This document shows positions 9,773 through 18,623 of a stretch of 64,000 bases of DNA, piece by piece; within the stretch, counting starts at the first letter, position 1, and each line of letters begins with the position of its first letter. Origin of the DNA: Spirulinaceae cyanobacterium SM2_1_0 (GTDB taxonomy: Bacteria > Cyanobacteriota > Cyanobacteriia > Cyanobacteriales > Spirulinaceae). Made by a program: the position numbers and the translations under genes. Below the pieces are notes generated by a model. It saw only the letters and a list, made by a program, of their open reading frames with translations. It was not told the DNA's origin and ran no database searches. Location of the stretch: assembly GCA_012031265.1 (NCBI GenBank), contig JAAUTY010000011.1, forward strand, positions 1-64,000, written 5' to 3'.

Positions 9773-11971
9773 CTAGTAGAGACCGCGAATCGGCGCTGAC
9801 GAGGTACGACGGATCGCCACCACCGAGGGCTTCGGCGGATCGTTGGGGCCTTTGCCCGGCCAGTTGGAGCCAAGGGGCACAACGCGGTCTTGCATGAACT
9901 CCTGACCATCCGGCGTCTTCATCGCGAACTTGCGCGTTTCTGAGGCCATGCTTTGGCGCATCCCGTGGGTCTCGCCTGGGTGTTGGATCGCCGCAAACAG
10001 CGTCTGCTGGTCGCGTGTCAGGAACGGCCCGCAGGTTTCCGTCTCCATCGGCCCAATGGCAAAGGGATAAGCATTGCCAGCATTCGGCCCAGAGGTAGGA
10101 ATAAACCAGGTCGAGTTGTTGCCAAAGATGCCGCGCAGATTGCTCTGGCTGACATCTGTCCGGGTTGGCACGGCAAGGTTGTGCTTGTCGGTGGACATAT
10201 CGGTCACCATCCAGACGTGGCCTTCGGCGTCGATCTCGATATTGTCCGGGTTGGAGAAGCCAGCGCCGCCTTCAGACGGTTCACCGCCCATCGCCAGACT
10301 GTCCCAGCGGAAGTTCATCGCCGCCGGGTCACCGCCGTTGTCCTTGAGCGAGATGATCCAGCCGTGCTCGTAGGGCATCTCCCCATTCGGGCCCTTGAAG
10401 ACGCTGGCATCGGGGCCGCCATCGCCACCGGGTGAACCGGAGGTGAAGGCAATGTACAGGGTGCCGTCTTGAGCGACGATCGTGTCTTCGGGACGCGCCG
10501 TCGTCGTGACGCCAGCCGCTGTCGCCGCATAGTGGGCGTCGATCAGGATCGCGCCTTGCTTCTCTTCGGGGCTATTGCCCATGTAGAGGTCGCCAAGGGT
10601 GCGGAACTGCTGCTTGAAAGTCATAGCATCGGCATCGCTCTCGATCGTGACGAAGCCACCGGCTTGGCGATCCGGATTGGGCAGCTTGATCTTGCCACCG
10701 GCAACAGTGCTGGGCAGGATCGGGTCAACGGGTGTTTCTGGGGCGAGCGCGATCCAGGTGCCAGTGCCATTGGCATTGAACTTCGCGCCGTAGAGCATCC
10801 CGTCAGCCAGCAGGCGTGAGTTGGCTTTGTCGGTGACATTGCGCACCGTGCCGTTGCTGACGAACTTGTAGAGGTGACCGCCCCGGCGATCGCACCCTGA
10901 ATAGACAGCCAATCGCTTGCCTGCTTCAACGAAGAAGCCGACGGCCTCGTGACGGTAGCGACCGAGCCAGGTGTGCTTGGTGCCGTAGTCGTTGGGATTG
11001 GCGGGATCGACTTCGACCATCCAGCCGTACTTGTTACCGGCGAGACCGAGGGTGCTGCCCCGACCATAGATGTCTTCGTCGCCGATCGAGAAGGCGTGCT
11101 CGCTGGGGCTGAAAGCGGAGCCGTCGGCCATGACCGGCTCGAGCACGGTGTCTTGGAAGTTTTCTTCGGCGCTGAAGGCGGTGCCCCAGGGGCTGGTGCC
11201 ACCTGCACAGTTCTGGATCGAGCCGATGATGCGATCGCCCAGTCCGTCGTCGTAGCCCATTTTGTCCGACTTGTTGAAGACGGCAGTCGCGGGGCCGGTG
11301 GCCTTGGCGTAGCGACCATCTTCAAGACCCGAAATGCCGGTGATGCGGCGATCCGCATTGCTAAAGGTGCGTACCCAGCGGCCGTCAGCGGTGCGGCGGA
11401 TCGAGATGACGCCGATGCCTTGGTCGATTAGGGCTTCCTTGGCGATCGCGTCGATCTTCGCTTTGCGAGGGTCACTAGCCGGCAGACTGAACGCATCGAT
11501 CTCTTCGTCTAGCGGCAGGACATTGAAGTCCAGTGCCTTGCCGACGACCATCGGATAGGTCTCGCGCCAGGTCTTGCCGCTGATGTATTCAAAATTGATT
11601 GTCAAGAAGCCTTCATTGGGGCTGGTCTCGATGAAGGAGAGGTAGTCGTTGTTGTAGCCGAAGCGGGAGTCGCCGACGCGATCGCCCCAGGAACCGATGA
11701 CATCGTAGGTGAAGCCCTCCGGCAGCACGATGTCATCTTGGACTTCGTAAGTGCGATAGGCCTCCATTTGCTTTGCCGTCGTCATGCCATCGATCTCTAG
11801 AGGAATCGGCAGCTTGACGGGCGTGAAGCTCAGCCCTTTATCGGTCATCGCAGCCATATCGTCTGCAAAGGGCATGGAAAATGCTTTTTCTGATGTAGCC
11901 AATGAGCCGAGCGCCACGCTACCGGCGCTAGCACCCAGGAACAGTAAGAAATTGCGACGCTTGATACCCAT
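9773..11971 (-). CDS. phoX: PhoX-family alkaline phosphatase (DUF839)
   Basis: A calcium/iron-dependent phosphomonoesterase family exported folded to the periplasm, where it releases phosphate from organic phosphates. The 732-residue product starts MGIKRRNFLLFLGASAGS, a Tat signal with the twin arginine followed by FLLFLG. The mature part carries PhoX features: YDVIGSWGDRVG, NNDYLSFIE, NCAGGTSPWGTAFSAEENF, RYRHEAVGFF, FSNPDNIEIDAEGHVWMVTD, and near the end CGPFLTRDQQTLFAAIQHPGE. The upstream in-frame ATG at 12040 would bury the Tat signal, so the ATG at 11971 is used. A Pho box lies 112 bases upstream (12083-12112) and a strong terminator downstream, which indicates a single gene induced by phosphate starvation. 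Confidence 0.94.
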   Translation of the reverse strand: MGIKRRNFLLFLGASAGSVALGSLATSEKAFSMPFADDMAAMTDKGLSFTPVKLPIPLEIDGMTTAKQMEAYRTYEVQDDIVLPEGFTYDVIGSWGDRVGDSRFGYNNDYLSFIETSPNEGFLTINFEYISGKTWRETYPMVVGKALDFNVLPLDEEIDAFSLPASDPRKAKIDAIAKEALIDQGIGVISIRRTADGRWVRTFSNADRRITGISGLEDGRYAKATGPATAVFNKSDKMGYDDGLGDRIIGSIQNCAGGTSPWGTAFSAEENFQDTVLEPVMADGSAFSPSEHAFSIGDEDIYGRGSTLGLAGNKYGWMVEVDPANPNDYGTKHTWLGRYRHEAVGFFVEAGKRLAVYSGCDRRGGHLYKFVSNGTVRNVTDKANSRLLADGMLYGAKFNANGTGTWIALAPETPVDPILPSTVAGGKIKLPNPDRQAGGFVTIESDADAMTFKQQFRTLGDLYMGNSPEEKQGAILIDAHYAATAAGVTTTARPEDTIVAQDGTLYIAFTSGSPGGDGGPDASVFKGPNGEMPYEHGWIISLKDNGGDPAAMNFRWDSLAMGGEPSEGGAGFSNPDNIEIDAEGHVWMVTDMSTDKHNLAVPTRTDVSQSNLRGIFGNNSTWFIPTSGPNAGNAYPFAIGPMETETCGPFLTRDQQTLFAAIQHPGETHGMRQSMASETRKFAMKTPDGQEFMQDRVVPLGSNWPGKGPNDPPKPSVVAIRRTSSAPIRGLY

Positions 11972-12082
11972 AAAACTCGCTCGAAATACAGATTCGGTAA
12001 TGAGTGATTCAGACAAATCGGCTAGAAAACCTAGCCACAAGCTTTAAGAGTATGAGCAGCAGTTTAGAAGGGCGCGAAGCTT

Positions 12083-12112
12083 TGGTAATACTTTGATTAA
12101 GCGCTGATTAAG
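12083..12112 (-). promoter_or_regulatory. Pho box upstream of phoX
   Basis: On the minus strand three 8-base direct repeats lie 3 bases apart: CTTAATCA, CTTAATCA, TATTACCA (12105-12112, 12094-12101, 12083-12090). A weaker CTTCGCGC follows in the same phase (12072-12079). This is the layout of the cyanobacterial SphR/PhoB box (PyTTAAPyPy(T/A) octamers, 11-base period). It stands between the permease stop and phoX and points at phoX. Confidence 0.85.
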
Positions 12113-12144
12113 TCCAGGGAAACTCGCGGCGGTGTCGATGGCGC

Positions 12145-13029
12145 TCAGTGCGGCTCAGTCTCGCCCCAAGCGCGGAGTTGCCAGTAGACGAAGAGACTGG
12201 CGATCGCCAGCAAAACAACCGCCGCCGCCGCCGCATAACCAAAATCGAACAGTGCAAAGGCTTGCTCGTAGATGTAGTAGACCAACAGATTCGTAGCATT
12301 GCGCGGGCCGCCACCCGTGACCACATATACCGGCTCAAAGCTGCGGAGCGTGAAGATGGCGGTGGCGATCGTGGCAAACACCAGTGTCGGGCGCAGTCCC
12401 GGCAGCGTAATGTGCCAAAATTGTGCCCAGGCATCGGCCCCATCCAGCGCCGCTGCCTCGTAGCGCGTCTGGGGAATGACCTGTAGCCCGGCAAGGAAGA
12501 CGACGAGATTGAACCCGAGCTGCTGCCAACTGCTGAGCAAAATCAATACCGGCAGTGCCCAGACGGTACTGCCCAGCCAGGGGATCGGCTCGAGACCCAA
12601 GGCGCTCAGGACGCTGTTGAGCGGGCCTTGGGTCTGGAACAGCCAGCGAAAGCTGAGACCGGCGGCGACGAGGGAGGTGATCGAGGGGAGAAAGTAGAGC
12701 GATCGCAACAAAGTCCGCCCAAAAAAAGCGCGATCAAGCAAAACCGCCAAACCCAGCGGCACGACTAAGCTCGGCAGCACCGTTGCGACGGTGAAAGTCA
12801 GCGTATTCCGCAACACTTGCCAAAAGTCCGGCTCGGTCAGTAGCCGCCAATAGTTGCGAACCCCGACCCAATGCACCCCCGCGCGCGTGAAGCTGCCACT
12901 GGTGAAGCTCAGCCCCAGCAAATACACCAACGGGAAAACGAGGAAAATGCCGAGCAGGATGGCGGCGGGCGCGAGGAAGAGGCTCGCGGCGATCGCCTCG
13001 CGGTCGATCCATACCGAAATCTTTTTCAT
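12145..13029 (-). CDS. Sugar ABC transporter permease (MalF/UgpA type)
   Basis: A 294-residue inner-membrane permease with six predicted transmembrane segments. The first is LFLAPAAILLGIFLVFPLVYLL. The permease EAA loop (YEAAALDGADAWAQFWHITLPGLRP) near residue 195 contacts the ATPase. It belongs to the family that imports disaccharides, glycosylglycerol or glycerol-3-phosphate. No binding protein, second permease or ATPase is beside it, so the substrate is unknown. Its stop lies about 30 bases before the Pho box of phoX; glycerol-3-phosphate uptake (UgpA) is therefore tempting but unproven. The ATG at 13029 has AGGGAG about 12 bases upstream and is preferred to a GTG at 13038. Confidence 0.88.
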   Translation of the reverse strand: MKKISVWIDREAIAASLFLAPAAILLGIFLVFPLVYLLGLSFTSGSFTRAGVHWVGVRNYWRLLTEPDFWQVLRNTLTFTVATVLPSLVVPLGLAVLLDRAFFGRTLLRSLYFLPSITSLVAAGLSFRWLFQTQGPLNSVLSALGLEPIPWLGSTVWALPVLILLSSWQQLGFNLVVFLAGLQVIPQTRYEAAALDGADAWAQFWHITLPGLRPTLVFATIATAIFTLRSFEPVYVVTGGGPRNATNLLVYYIYEQAFALFDFGYAAAAAVVLLAIASLFVYWQLRAWGETEPH

Positions 13030-13248
13030 TGCGATCACTCCCTACCGCCAGATGTGAAGTCAGCATAGAGCCGGTACATGGGGAGATATTCGCCAATATT
13101 ATGAAGCGAAGACGGTCAGGGAGAGACCTGGCTCTCGCGATCCAAAAAGGTTAGATCTCCTGACTGTGACTTACATTATAGGATGCTGTTCTTCACAAGG
13201 GCAAGCGTTCCGGCTGAGGATGGAATTGCAGTGCCCCGACAATTTGTT

Positions 13249-13899
13249 ATGACCGAGCCTGCCGCTACTCCCTCCGCCATTGTGTCACCGCCCGTCGCCG
13301 CGCTCCCGAAATTTGACCCGCCGCTGGCGCTGGGTGTGCTGGCGTCGGGGAGTGGCAGCAACTTTGCGGCGATCGCCCAAGCCATTACCAACGGCGGACT
13401 CCAGGCCGAGATCCGCGTCCTGATCTACAACAATCCAGGTGTCAAAGTTGCCGAGCGCGCCGCTGAACTCGGCATTCCGGCAATCCTGCTCAACCATCGC
13501 CACTTCCGCCAGCGCGAAGACCTCGACCGCGAAATTGTCCGCACGCTGCAACAACACGGCGTCGAGTGGGTGGTGATGGCGGGCTGGATGCGGATTGTCA
13601 CCCCAGTGCTGCTCGATGCCTACGACCAGCGGGTGATCAATATCCACCCCAGTCTGCTGCCCAGTTTTCCTGGCATTCATGCAATCGAGCAGGCGCTGGC
13701 GGCGGGGGTCAAGATTGCCGGCTGCACCGCACATATCGCTTGCCTGAAAGTCGATAGCGGGCCGATTTTGCTGCAAGCGGCGGTGCCAGTATTCCCTGCT
13801 GACACCCCTGCAAGCCTGCATGCGCGCGTCCAGGTGCAGGAGCATCGGATCTTGCCAGCGGCGATCGCCCTCGCCGCTCAGCAGGCGGGACAGCGCTAG
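13249..13899 (+). CDS. purN: Phosphoribosylglycinamide formyltransferase
   Basis: Transfers a formyl group from 10-formyl-tetrahydrofolate to GAR, the third step of purine synthesis. The product is 216 residues. An N-terminal extension of about 25 residues precedes the Rossmann core LGVLASGSGSNFAAI. YNNPGVKVAERA follows, then the signature MRIVTPVLL...INIHPSLLPSFPGIHA with the catalytic Asn/His, AGCTAHIACLKVDSGPIL with the catalytic Asp, and the C-terminal helix. The ATG at 13249 is taken; an ATG at 13183 would add 22 unconserved residues. Its TAG stop lies within CTAG, which is also the stop of the convergent gene at 13896. Confidence 0.95.
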   Translation: MTEPAATPSAIVSPPVAALPKFDPPLALGVLASGSGSNFAAIAQAITNGGLQAEIRVLIYNNPGVKVAERAAELGIPAILLNHRHFRQREDLDREIVRTLQQHGVEWVVMAGWMRIVTPVLLDAYDQRVINIHPSLLPSFPGIHAIEQALAAGVKIAGCTAHIACLKVDSGPILLQAAVPVFPADTPASLHARVQVQEHRILPAAIALAAQQAGQR

Positions 13900-15179
13900 A
13901 AACCCGTCGGGAAAATGTAGCCGATCCCCACGGTCAAACCAATGTCCGTGTCGTCGCGAAAGAAGCCCGCATTGATCCCCGTATTGATGACGATGCTTTC
14001 GCTGACGCGCACGTCAATGCCACCACTCACCAGCGGGCCGACATTGTTGCCATCGTTCGTCGTGAGGATGATGCCGCCCCCAACGTAGGGCACAAAGGAC
14101 GCCGGCCGGAAGGGGTCACTCTGGCCCACGGCGATGTCGTAGGTCAGCGGCAGCAGGAAGGTGACGCGATCGCCCAAGAGTGCCATTGGTCGCGCCGAGA
14201 GGTAAGGCGTCAAGCCAATCTTGCTGCCGATGGCGAAAGCCGTATCGCTCAGCTCAGTGCGGCCGTCGTTGAAGCCGAAGTTACCGCCGAGGCTGATGTA
14301 GCTCCAGGGTCGATTCACGGCCCGCCGCGCTGACGAGCGTTGGGCGAGCAGAGGCGAGCCAGCCGGTTCCGTATCGGCGAGGAGGGCGGCGGCAGTCGCG
14401 GTGCCGTCCATGCTGGCGTCGAGCACGGTGGGTTGCAGGATAGCCAGAGTTTCAAGATCAACCGGGGGCAGCGCGGCGGGGGCCGCCGACGGCTGCGCAC
14501 GGCGGCCACGGGGATTGATGCCGACCGAAGCGGTGATTTGCGGGGGGGATGCCGGGGTGGCGGCGTCTTTATCCTTGACCACCAGCCCAAAGGAGTGCGA
14601 GATCGAAATTGGGGCGAGGGGACGGGTCGAAGCGGAGGCGATCGCCGCCGGTTCCGCCACCCCGGCCATTGCTGGCGCGGGTGCTTCGACGGGCAGGACT
14701 TGAGCCGTAGAAACAGGGTTATTGGCGTTCGTGGCCGGCGGTTTGGGGGCGATCGCCACAGGCGCAGGGGGCAACTCCACCTCAGCCGCTAGCACCGTCG
14801 GCAATTCTGGGACAACCGCTGTGTCGCTCACGTCTGAAGTAGCGGTAGTTCCCGCCGCCACTTCGGAAGGCAACGACCCCGCGCCTTGTTCGAGGCGAGT
14901 CGTTGCACTCGCCGAAGCAGTCGCCTCGAGAGGTTGTGCCTCGGGGCTGATCGTTTTTGCGATGTCTAGCTCGGTCGTGCCCGGCCGAATGCTGATCGTG
15001 TGGTCATACTCCAGCGGTTCAAACTCGGCGAGCCGCTCGGCGCTCAGGGGTTCAAGGGCAAAATCTTCGATTGTTTTCGCAGGCTTGGTCTGCGCGATCA
15101 GCTGCGTCGTAGAAGCAGCGATCGCGGCTAGCGCTGCCAAAGCCGCGGTCTGTTTGTGCGGAAACCTACTCACATTCAC
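13896..15179 (-). CDS. Secreted protein with C-terminal beta-barrel-like domain
   Basis: A 427-residue protein that I do not recognise beyond its organisation. A signal-peptide-like start (AALAALAAIAASTTQLIAQ) is followed by about 230 residues rich in Ala, Pro, Thr and Glu, likely disordered. The C-terminal region of about 135 residues has alternating strand pattern (YISLGGNFGFND, FVPYVGGGIILTTNDG, IVINTGINAGFF) and ends IGLTVGIGYIFPTGF, with a terminal Phe typical of outer-membrane barrels. An OmpA/OprB-like small barrel anchored in the outer membrane with a periplasmic linker is likely. It converges on purN; both stop codons share one CTAG, a 4-base overlap. Confidence 0.6.
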   Translation of the reverse strand: MNVSRFPHKQTAALAALAAIAASTTQLIAQTKPAKTIEDFALEPLSAERLAEFEPLEYDHTISIRPGTTELDIAKTISPEAQPLEATASASATTRLEQGAGSLPSEVAAGTTATSDVSDTAVVPELPTVLAAEVELPPAPVAIAPKPPATNANNPVSTAQVLPVEAPAPAMAGVAEPAAIASASTRPLAPISISHSFGLVVKDKDAATPASPPQITASVGINPRGRRAQPSAAPAALPPVDLETLAILQPTVLDASMDGTATAAALLADTEPAGSPLLAQRSSARRAVNRPWSYISLGGNFGFNDGRTELSDTAFAIGSKIGLTPYLSARPMALLGDRVTFLLPLTYDIAVGQSDPFRPASFVPYVGGGIILTTNDGNNVGPLVSGGIDVRVSESIVINTGINAGFFRDDTDIGLTVGIGYIFPTGF

Positions 15180-15251
15180 TCCTCAACAACAGGTTGGTGA
15201 TGCCATCTGTCTGCCCGCTACTCTACCGGATTCTATGGGTGATCGCCAGCA

Positions 15252-16193
15252 TCAGCTCAGCTCAGTAGCCGCTCGTGCAAAGGCGCGCGACAGTTCCGGG
15301 AGGAGTTCGCGGTTTTGGCTCTGCTCGCCGCCCGTCGTAAAGACCGCCAGCAGATAAGGATGAACGTCAGGAATTTCAATATACGCGACATCGTGCCGGA
15401 CTTGGCTCGTCCAGCCCGCTTTTGACCAGAGCCTGGCGTTTTCAGGCAGGCCGCCGCCGAGAAAACCGTTGACCTGATTTTCTGCCGCGCCGGGTAATGG
15501 CGGCGGCAGATTCGGTTGCCGCTGCAACAGCGCCAGCATCGCCTGACTGCGGGGAGCCGAGACAGCGACCCCGCCGACAATACTGTGCAACAACCGCGCG
15601 CAGGCATCGGTCGTCAGTCGATTGCGATTTTCGAGCAGCGGCCCGACGAAGGCGCGCTCGCGGCCGTAGGGGCCGTCGCCCCAGGTTTTCTGGTTGACAT
15701 TGATGCTCTCCAGCTCCTGCCAGCCCAGCGCCTGATAATAGCGATTCACCAGATTGCGCTGCTGCTGCCAACTGGCAAAGGGGCCGGGCGGCAATTCGGG
15801 GCCGCTGGTGGTGCCGGTGAGTGCATCGACCAGGAGGCTGGTGGCATCGTTGCTGGAGGTGGCGATCGCATCCTGCATCGCCCGCTCCAGTTCCGCATTC
15901 GGCTCCAGCATCCCTTTGTCGAGCCATTCATGCACCGCGACTAGGTAAAACAGCTTCACGACGCTCGCGGGATAAATTGGCTCCAAGCCGCGATAGCTGT
16001 AGCCAGCCGGGACATATTGCCAAAAATCTTCCGGCGTGATCGCCCCGCTGGTATTGACGCGGTAGGGCGGCTCGTACAGCAGCCAGGTCAGCGCCAGTTG
16101 GTTGCGCGCCAGTCGCGGAAATTTTGCCCAAATCTCTTCCAGAATCGTCGTGGCCTGTTGGGTGAGGCGGTCATCGGGCGCAAAAAAAGGCAT
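15252..16193 (-). CDS. Class A beta-lactamase-like serine hydrolase
   Basis: A 313-residue protein of the class A beta-lactamase/penicillin-recognising fold. The S-x-x-K motif is in YPASVVKLFYL (about residue 90), the second motif is SSND (expected S-D/S-N) near 127, and WSKAGWTSQ near the C-terminus stands where K-T/S-G is expected (here KAG). No convincing signal peptide follows ATG 16193, which is unusual for a beta-lactamase and hints at a cytosolic or non-classical esterase/peptidase. Drug resistance should not be assumed. No regulator or operon partner is adjacent. Confidence 0.78.
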   Translation of the reverse strand: MPFFAPDDRLTQQATTILEEIWAKFPRLARNQLALTWLLYEPPYRVNTSGAITPEDFWQYVPAGYSYRGLEPIYPASVVKLFYLVAVHEWLDKGMLEPNAELERAMQDAIATSSNDATSLLVDALTGTTSGPELPPGPFASWQQQRNLVNRYYQALGWQELESINVNQKTWGDGPYGRERAFVGPLLENRNRLTTDACARLLHSIVGGVAVSAPRSQAMLALLQRQPNLPPPLPGAAENQVNGFLGGGLPENARLWSKAGWTSQVRHDVAYIEIPDVHPYLLAVFTTGGEQSQNRELLPELSRAFARAATELS

Positions 16194-16304
16194 GGGGCAG
16201 AGCGGCAATAGTCGCAGTCGATTGTAGCAAGTCGCGTACTGGGGGCGATCACCGCATCGCATCCTGAATCAGGCCGACGCGCGCGCCTGAGGGCGAGCGG
16301 TTGC

Positions 16305-17477
16305 TCACAGTTTTTTCAGTCTGGGCTTCGATGCGCTGCTCATCTGCGCGGCGATCGCCGCCACTGCTTTTAGTAAACGCGCCTGATCCCAGTCGGCCCG
16401 ATGCGCCGCGATCGCACAGCCCCCCGCACCGACCCCTTCTTTCACAAATCCTTGCTCATAGGCTCGCAGCGCTGCATAGTCGGAGTCAGCGAAACTAAGC
16501 CGCGTCGCCAGTAACGGCACGGTCTCCAGCCGCCGTGCCAGTTCGACCGCACCGCCGGTCGGATCTTCAGTAACCCAGCGCGTCGTCCCGACCACCACCC
16601 GCTCCAGCGGCCAGAATGCTGATGCCTCGGTTTGAGCGATCGCCTGCATCAATGCATAAACCGCCAGCATTTGCGTGCCTCCGGCTAGGAGTACATCGCG
16701 GGTGCGACTGGCGGCGATCGCCATGCCCGCCACAACGATCTGCATCGGGTCACCCACTGCCGCCACGGCTGCCCACGGCCCATGCTTTGACGCCTCTGAC
16801 CATCCGGCTGCCGTCAGTCCTTGCTGCACCACAGCCCACTTCTGGGCATGGTTGCAGTGCGGATGGCTGCTGCTGACCAGGCCGGCGGCGTCGATTCCTA
16901 AAGCGGTTAGCAGAGCTAAGGCGGTTGTCGTGCCGCCGACGACACACTCGGCGATTAGCAAATAGCGATTTGGCTGGGCGAGGCGATCGCCCCAGGCCAA
17001 TCCTTGCTGAAAAAGCTGCCGCACAGTTGCGTGAGGCAAGGCTTGCCCGGTCGTCAGACAGCGAGCCGGTTGACCACCAAGATCGATGGCGGGGACGCTG
17101 GGGGGCTGGGGCAAACCGGCGTTGAATAAATGCACGGGCAGGGTTAAACCCGCGACCACCGCACGGCTAATTAGAACGGGAGACGCGCCGGCCGTCAGCG
17201 GTGGCAGCGGGTAGCGCGGTTGGGGCTGCGGGCCGTTGATGAGAAATTCGGCATCGGCGATCGCGGTCAGACGACGCGCCGCCGGGGTCGCTCCAGCCGC
17301 CGAGATGCCCGCCCGCAGCCCGGTGTCGGTGAATCCGAGCACACAGGCCAACTGTGGCTGGCGTCCGGCCTGTCGCTGCCACCAGCGCTCCCCCAGCTCG
17401 GGCTGCGTGTAGCAACAAACATCGGCTGCAATCGCGACGGGGGCGGGGTTGGGTGAATACTGGCGATCGCGCTTCAC
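16305..17477 (-). CDS. CobT-like nicotinate-nucleotide phosphoribosyltransferase (TIGR00303/UPF0284 type)
   Basis: A 390-residue protein of the cyanobacterial/archaeal CobT-related family, thought to activate the lower-ligand base during cobamide assembly by forming an alpha-ribotide from nicotinate mononucleotide. Supporting segments are VLGFTDTGLRAGISAAGATPAARRLTAIADAEFL, AECVVGGTTTALALLTALGID, SSSHPHCNHAQK and VLLAGGTQMLAVYAL. It starts with GTG at 17477, and that GTGA overlaps the TGA stop of the upstream hydrolase, so translation of the two is coupled. No other cobalamin genes are in view. Confidence 0.85.
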   Translation of the reverse strand: MKRDRQYSPNPAPVAIAADVCCYTQPELGERWWQRQAGRQPQLACVLGFTDTGLRAGISAAGATPAARRLTAIADAEFLINGPQPQPRYPLPPLTAGASPVLISRAVVAGLTLPVHLFNAGLPQPPSVPAIDLGGQPARCLTTGQALPHATVRQLFQQGLAWGDRLAQPNRYLLIAECVVGGTTTALALLTALGIDAAGLVSSSHPHCNHAQKWAVVQQGLTAAGWSEASKHGPWAAVAAVGDPMQIVVAGMAIAASRTRDVLLAGGTQMLAVYALMQAIAQTEASAFWPLERVVVGTTRWVTEDPTGGAVELARRLETVPLLATRLSFADSDYAALRAYEQGFVKEGVGAGGCAIAAHRADWDQARLLKAVAAIAAQMSSASKPRLKKL

Positions 17478-18544
17478 CGTCTCAGCACCTCAACCCGGTC
17501 GATGCGGCCGCGTCGATAGGGAGCGAGTCCGGCCGCGGTCAATGATTGTAGGGCGGCGCGATCGCCCTTGAGATAGGCGTCAAAAAATAGCAGCGTCGCC
17601 GCGCGTACCAACGGCTGAACATCGGCACGGGTGCGCGATGGTAGCATTCGGCTTGGTGTGCCGGTCGAGTCCGAGAAGGCCGTGTGGTCAGCATTGACCA
17701 GCCAGATGAGATATTTATCCCCGGGCGGCCAGAGAGCGAACCCGCGACGGCGATTTTCGGGGCGTGCGCCTTGTTGGCGATCGCGGCTGCCACTGATGCC
17801 CAGCAGCGGTCGCCGCAGCGAGGCATAGCTCGTGGGTAAAAAAAACGGCTCCCCCGGCCCCTGGGGTGACAGTGCCACGCCGCAGTCCACGCGGGCATCG
17901 AACCGATCCAGCCCCAAACCCTGACCAGGTGGCACAATCGGTGTCAGCCAGTCTAGAGCCGGCCGCGCACCCAGCACAGCGAGCGTTGTGTAAGCGCCAA
18001 AAGAGTGACCCAGAACGCCGACATGCTGAAGATCCAACTTGCCCCGCAGGCTGGCGTCGGTCTGGTTCCAGCGCTCAGCCTGGTCGAGGGCAAAGCTGAC
18101 ATCTTGCGGCCGTCCGAGCACTTCGTTAGCATCGCGGGACATCGCTCGGAGATTAGCCCCAAATCGTCCACCGCGCTGCATCACGGCGGTATTGCTACCA
18201 ACATGCTCCAACGCCAGCACAGCATACCCATGCGAAGCGAGATGGCGCGCTTGGGCAAAGTTGGCGTCCCAATGCCCGCCGCCGCCGTGTGAGATCACCA
18301 CCACCGGAAACGGCCCCGCAGTCACTGGGAATTGCACCTTGATCGGCACACGCCGCTGGCGAGCGGCATCGATCAGAGCCGGAAATTCTAAAACCTCGAC
18401 TGCCAGTGGGCCTGGAGCCGCCAGAGCGGGAGTCGTAGGGAGCGCCGCCGACGTGCCGTGCTGACAGTTGGCGACAGCGAGCACCAGCCAGCCAACCAGC
18501 CAGCCACCGATCAGGACTCTGAACCAGGATTTGAAAATTCTCAT
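17474..18544 (-). CDS. Exported alpha/beta hydrolase (PAF-acetylhydrolase/dienelactone-hydrolase-like)
   Basis: A 356-residue serine hydrolase. An N-terminal hydrophobic segment (VLIGGWLVGWLVLAVANC) is a membrane anchor or signal peptide; Cys27 is not in a good lipobox. The oxyanion region is PVVVISHGGGGHWD and the nucleophile elbow is VGVLGHSFGAYTT. The acid and base lie further on, a His in VNADHTAFSD. The family contains esterases acting on short acyl chains; the substrate is unknown. It is upstream of, and overlaps by 4 bases, the CobT-like gene, so the two are co-translated. No shared pathway is obvious. Confidence 0.8.
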   Translation of the reverse strand: MRIFKSWFRVLIGGWLVGWLVLAVANCQHGTSAALPTTPALAAPGPLAVEVLEFPALIDAARQRRVPIKVQFPVTAGPFPVVVISHGGGGHWDANFAQARHLASHGYAVLALEHVGSNTAVMQRGGRFGANLRAMSRDANEVLGRPQDVSFALDQAERWNQTDASLRGKLDLQHVGVLGHSFGAYTTLAVLGARPALDWLTPIVPPGQGLGLDRFDARVDCGVALSPQGPGEPFFLPTSYASLRRPLLGISGSRDRQQGARPENRRRGFALWPPGDKYLIWLVNADHTAFSDSTGTPSRMLPSRTRADVQPLVRAATLLFFDAYLKGDRAALQSLTAAGLAPYRRGRIDRVEVLRR

Positions 18545-18623
18545 ACCGGTGTTCTGACTTGGGTTGGTCAGGCTCCTCTACAATCCGAACCGCTGCAACC
18601 GGAACGCCACCCCCCCAGCCTCG

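Noticed and set aside
15252-16193. Antibiotic resistance gene
   Set aside because: Fold motifs are beta-lactamase-like, but the third motif is KAG and no signal peptide is seen; resistance is not supported.
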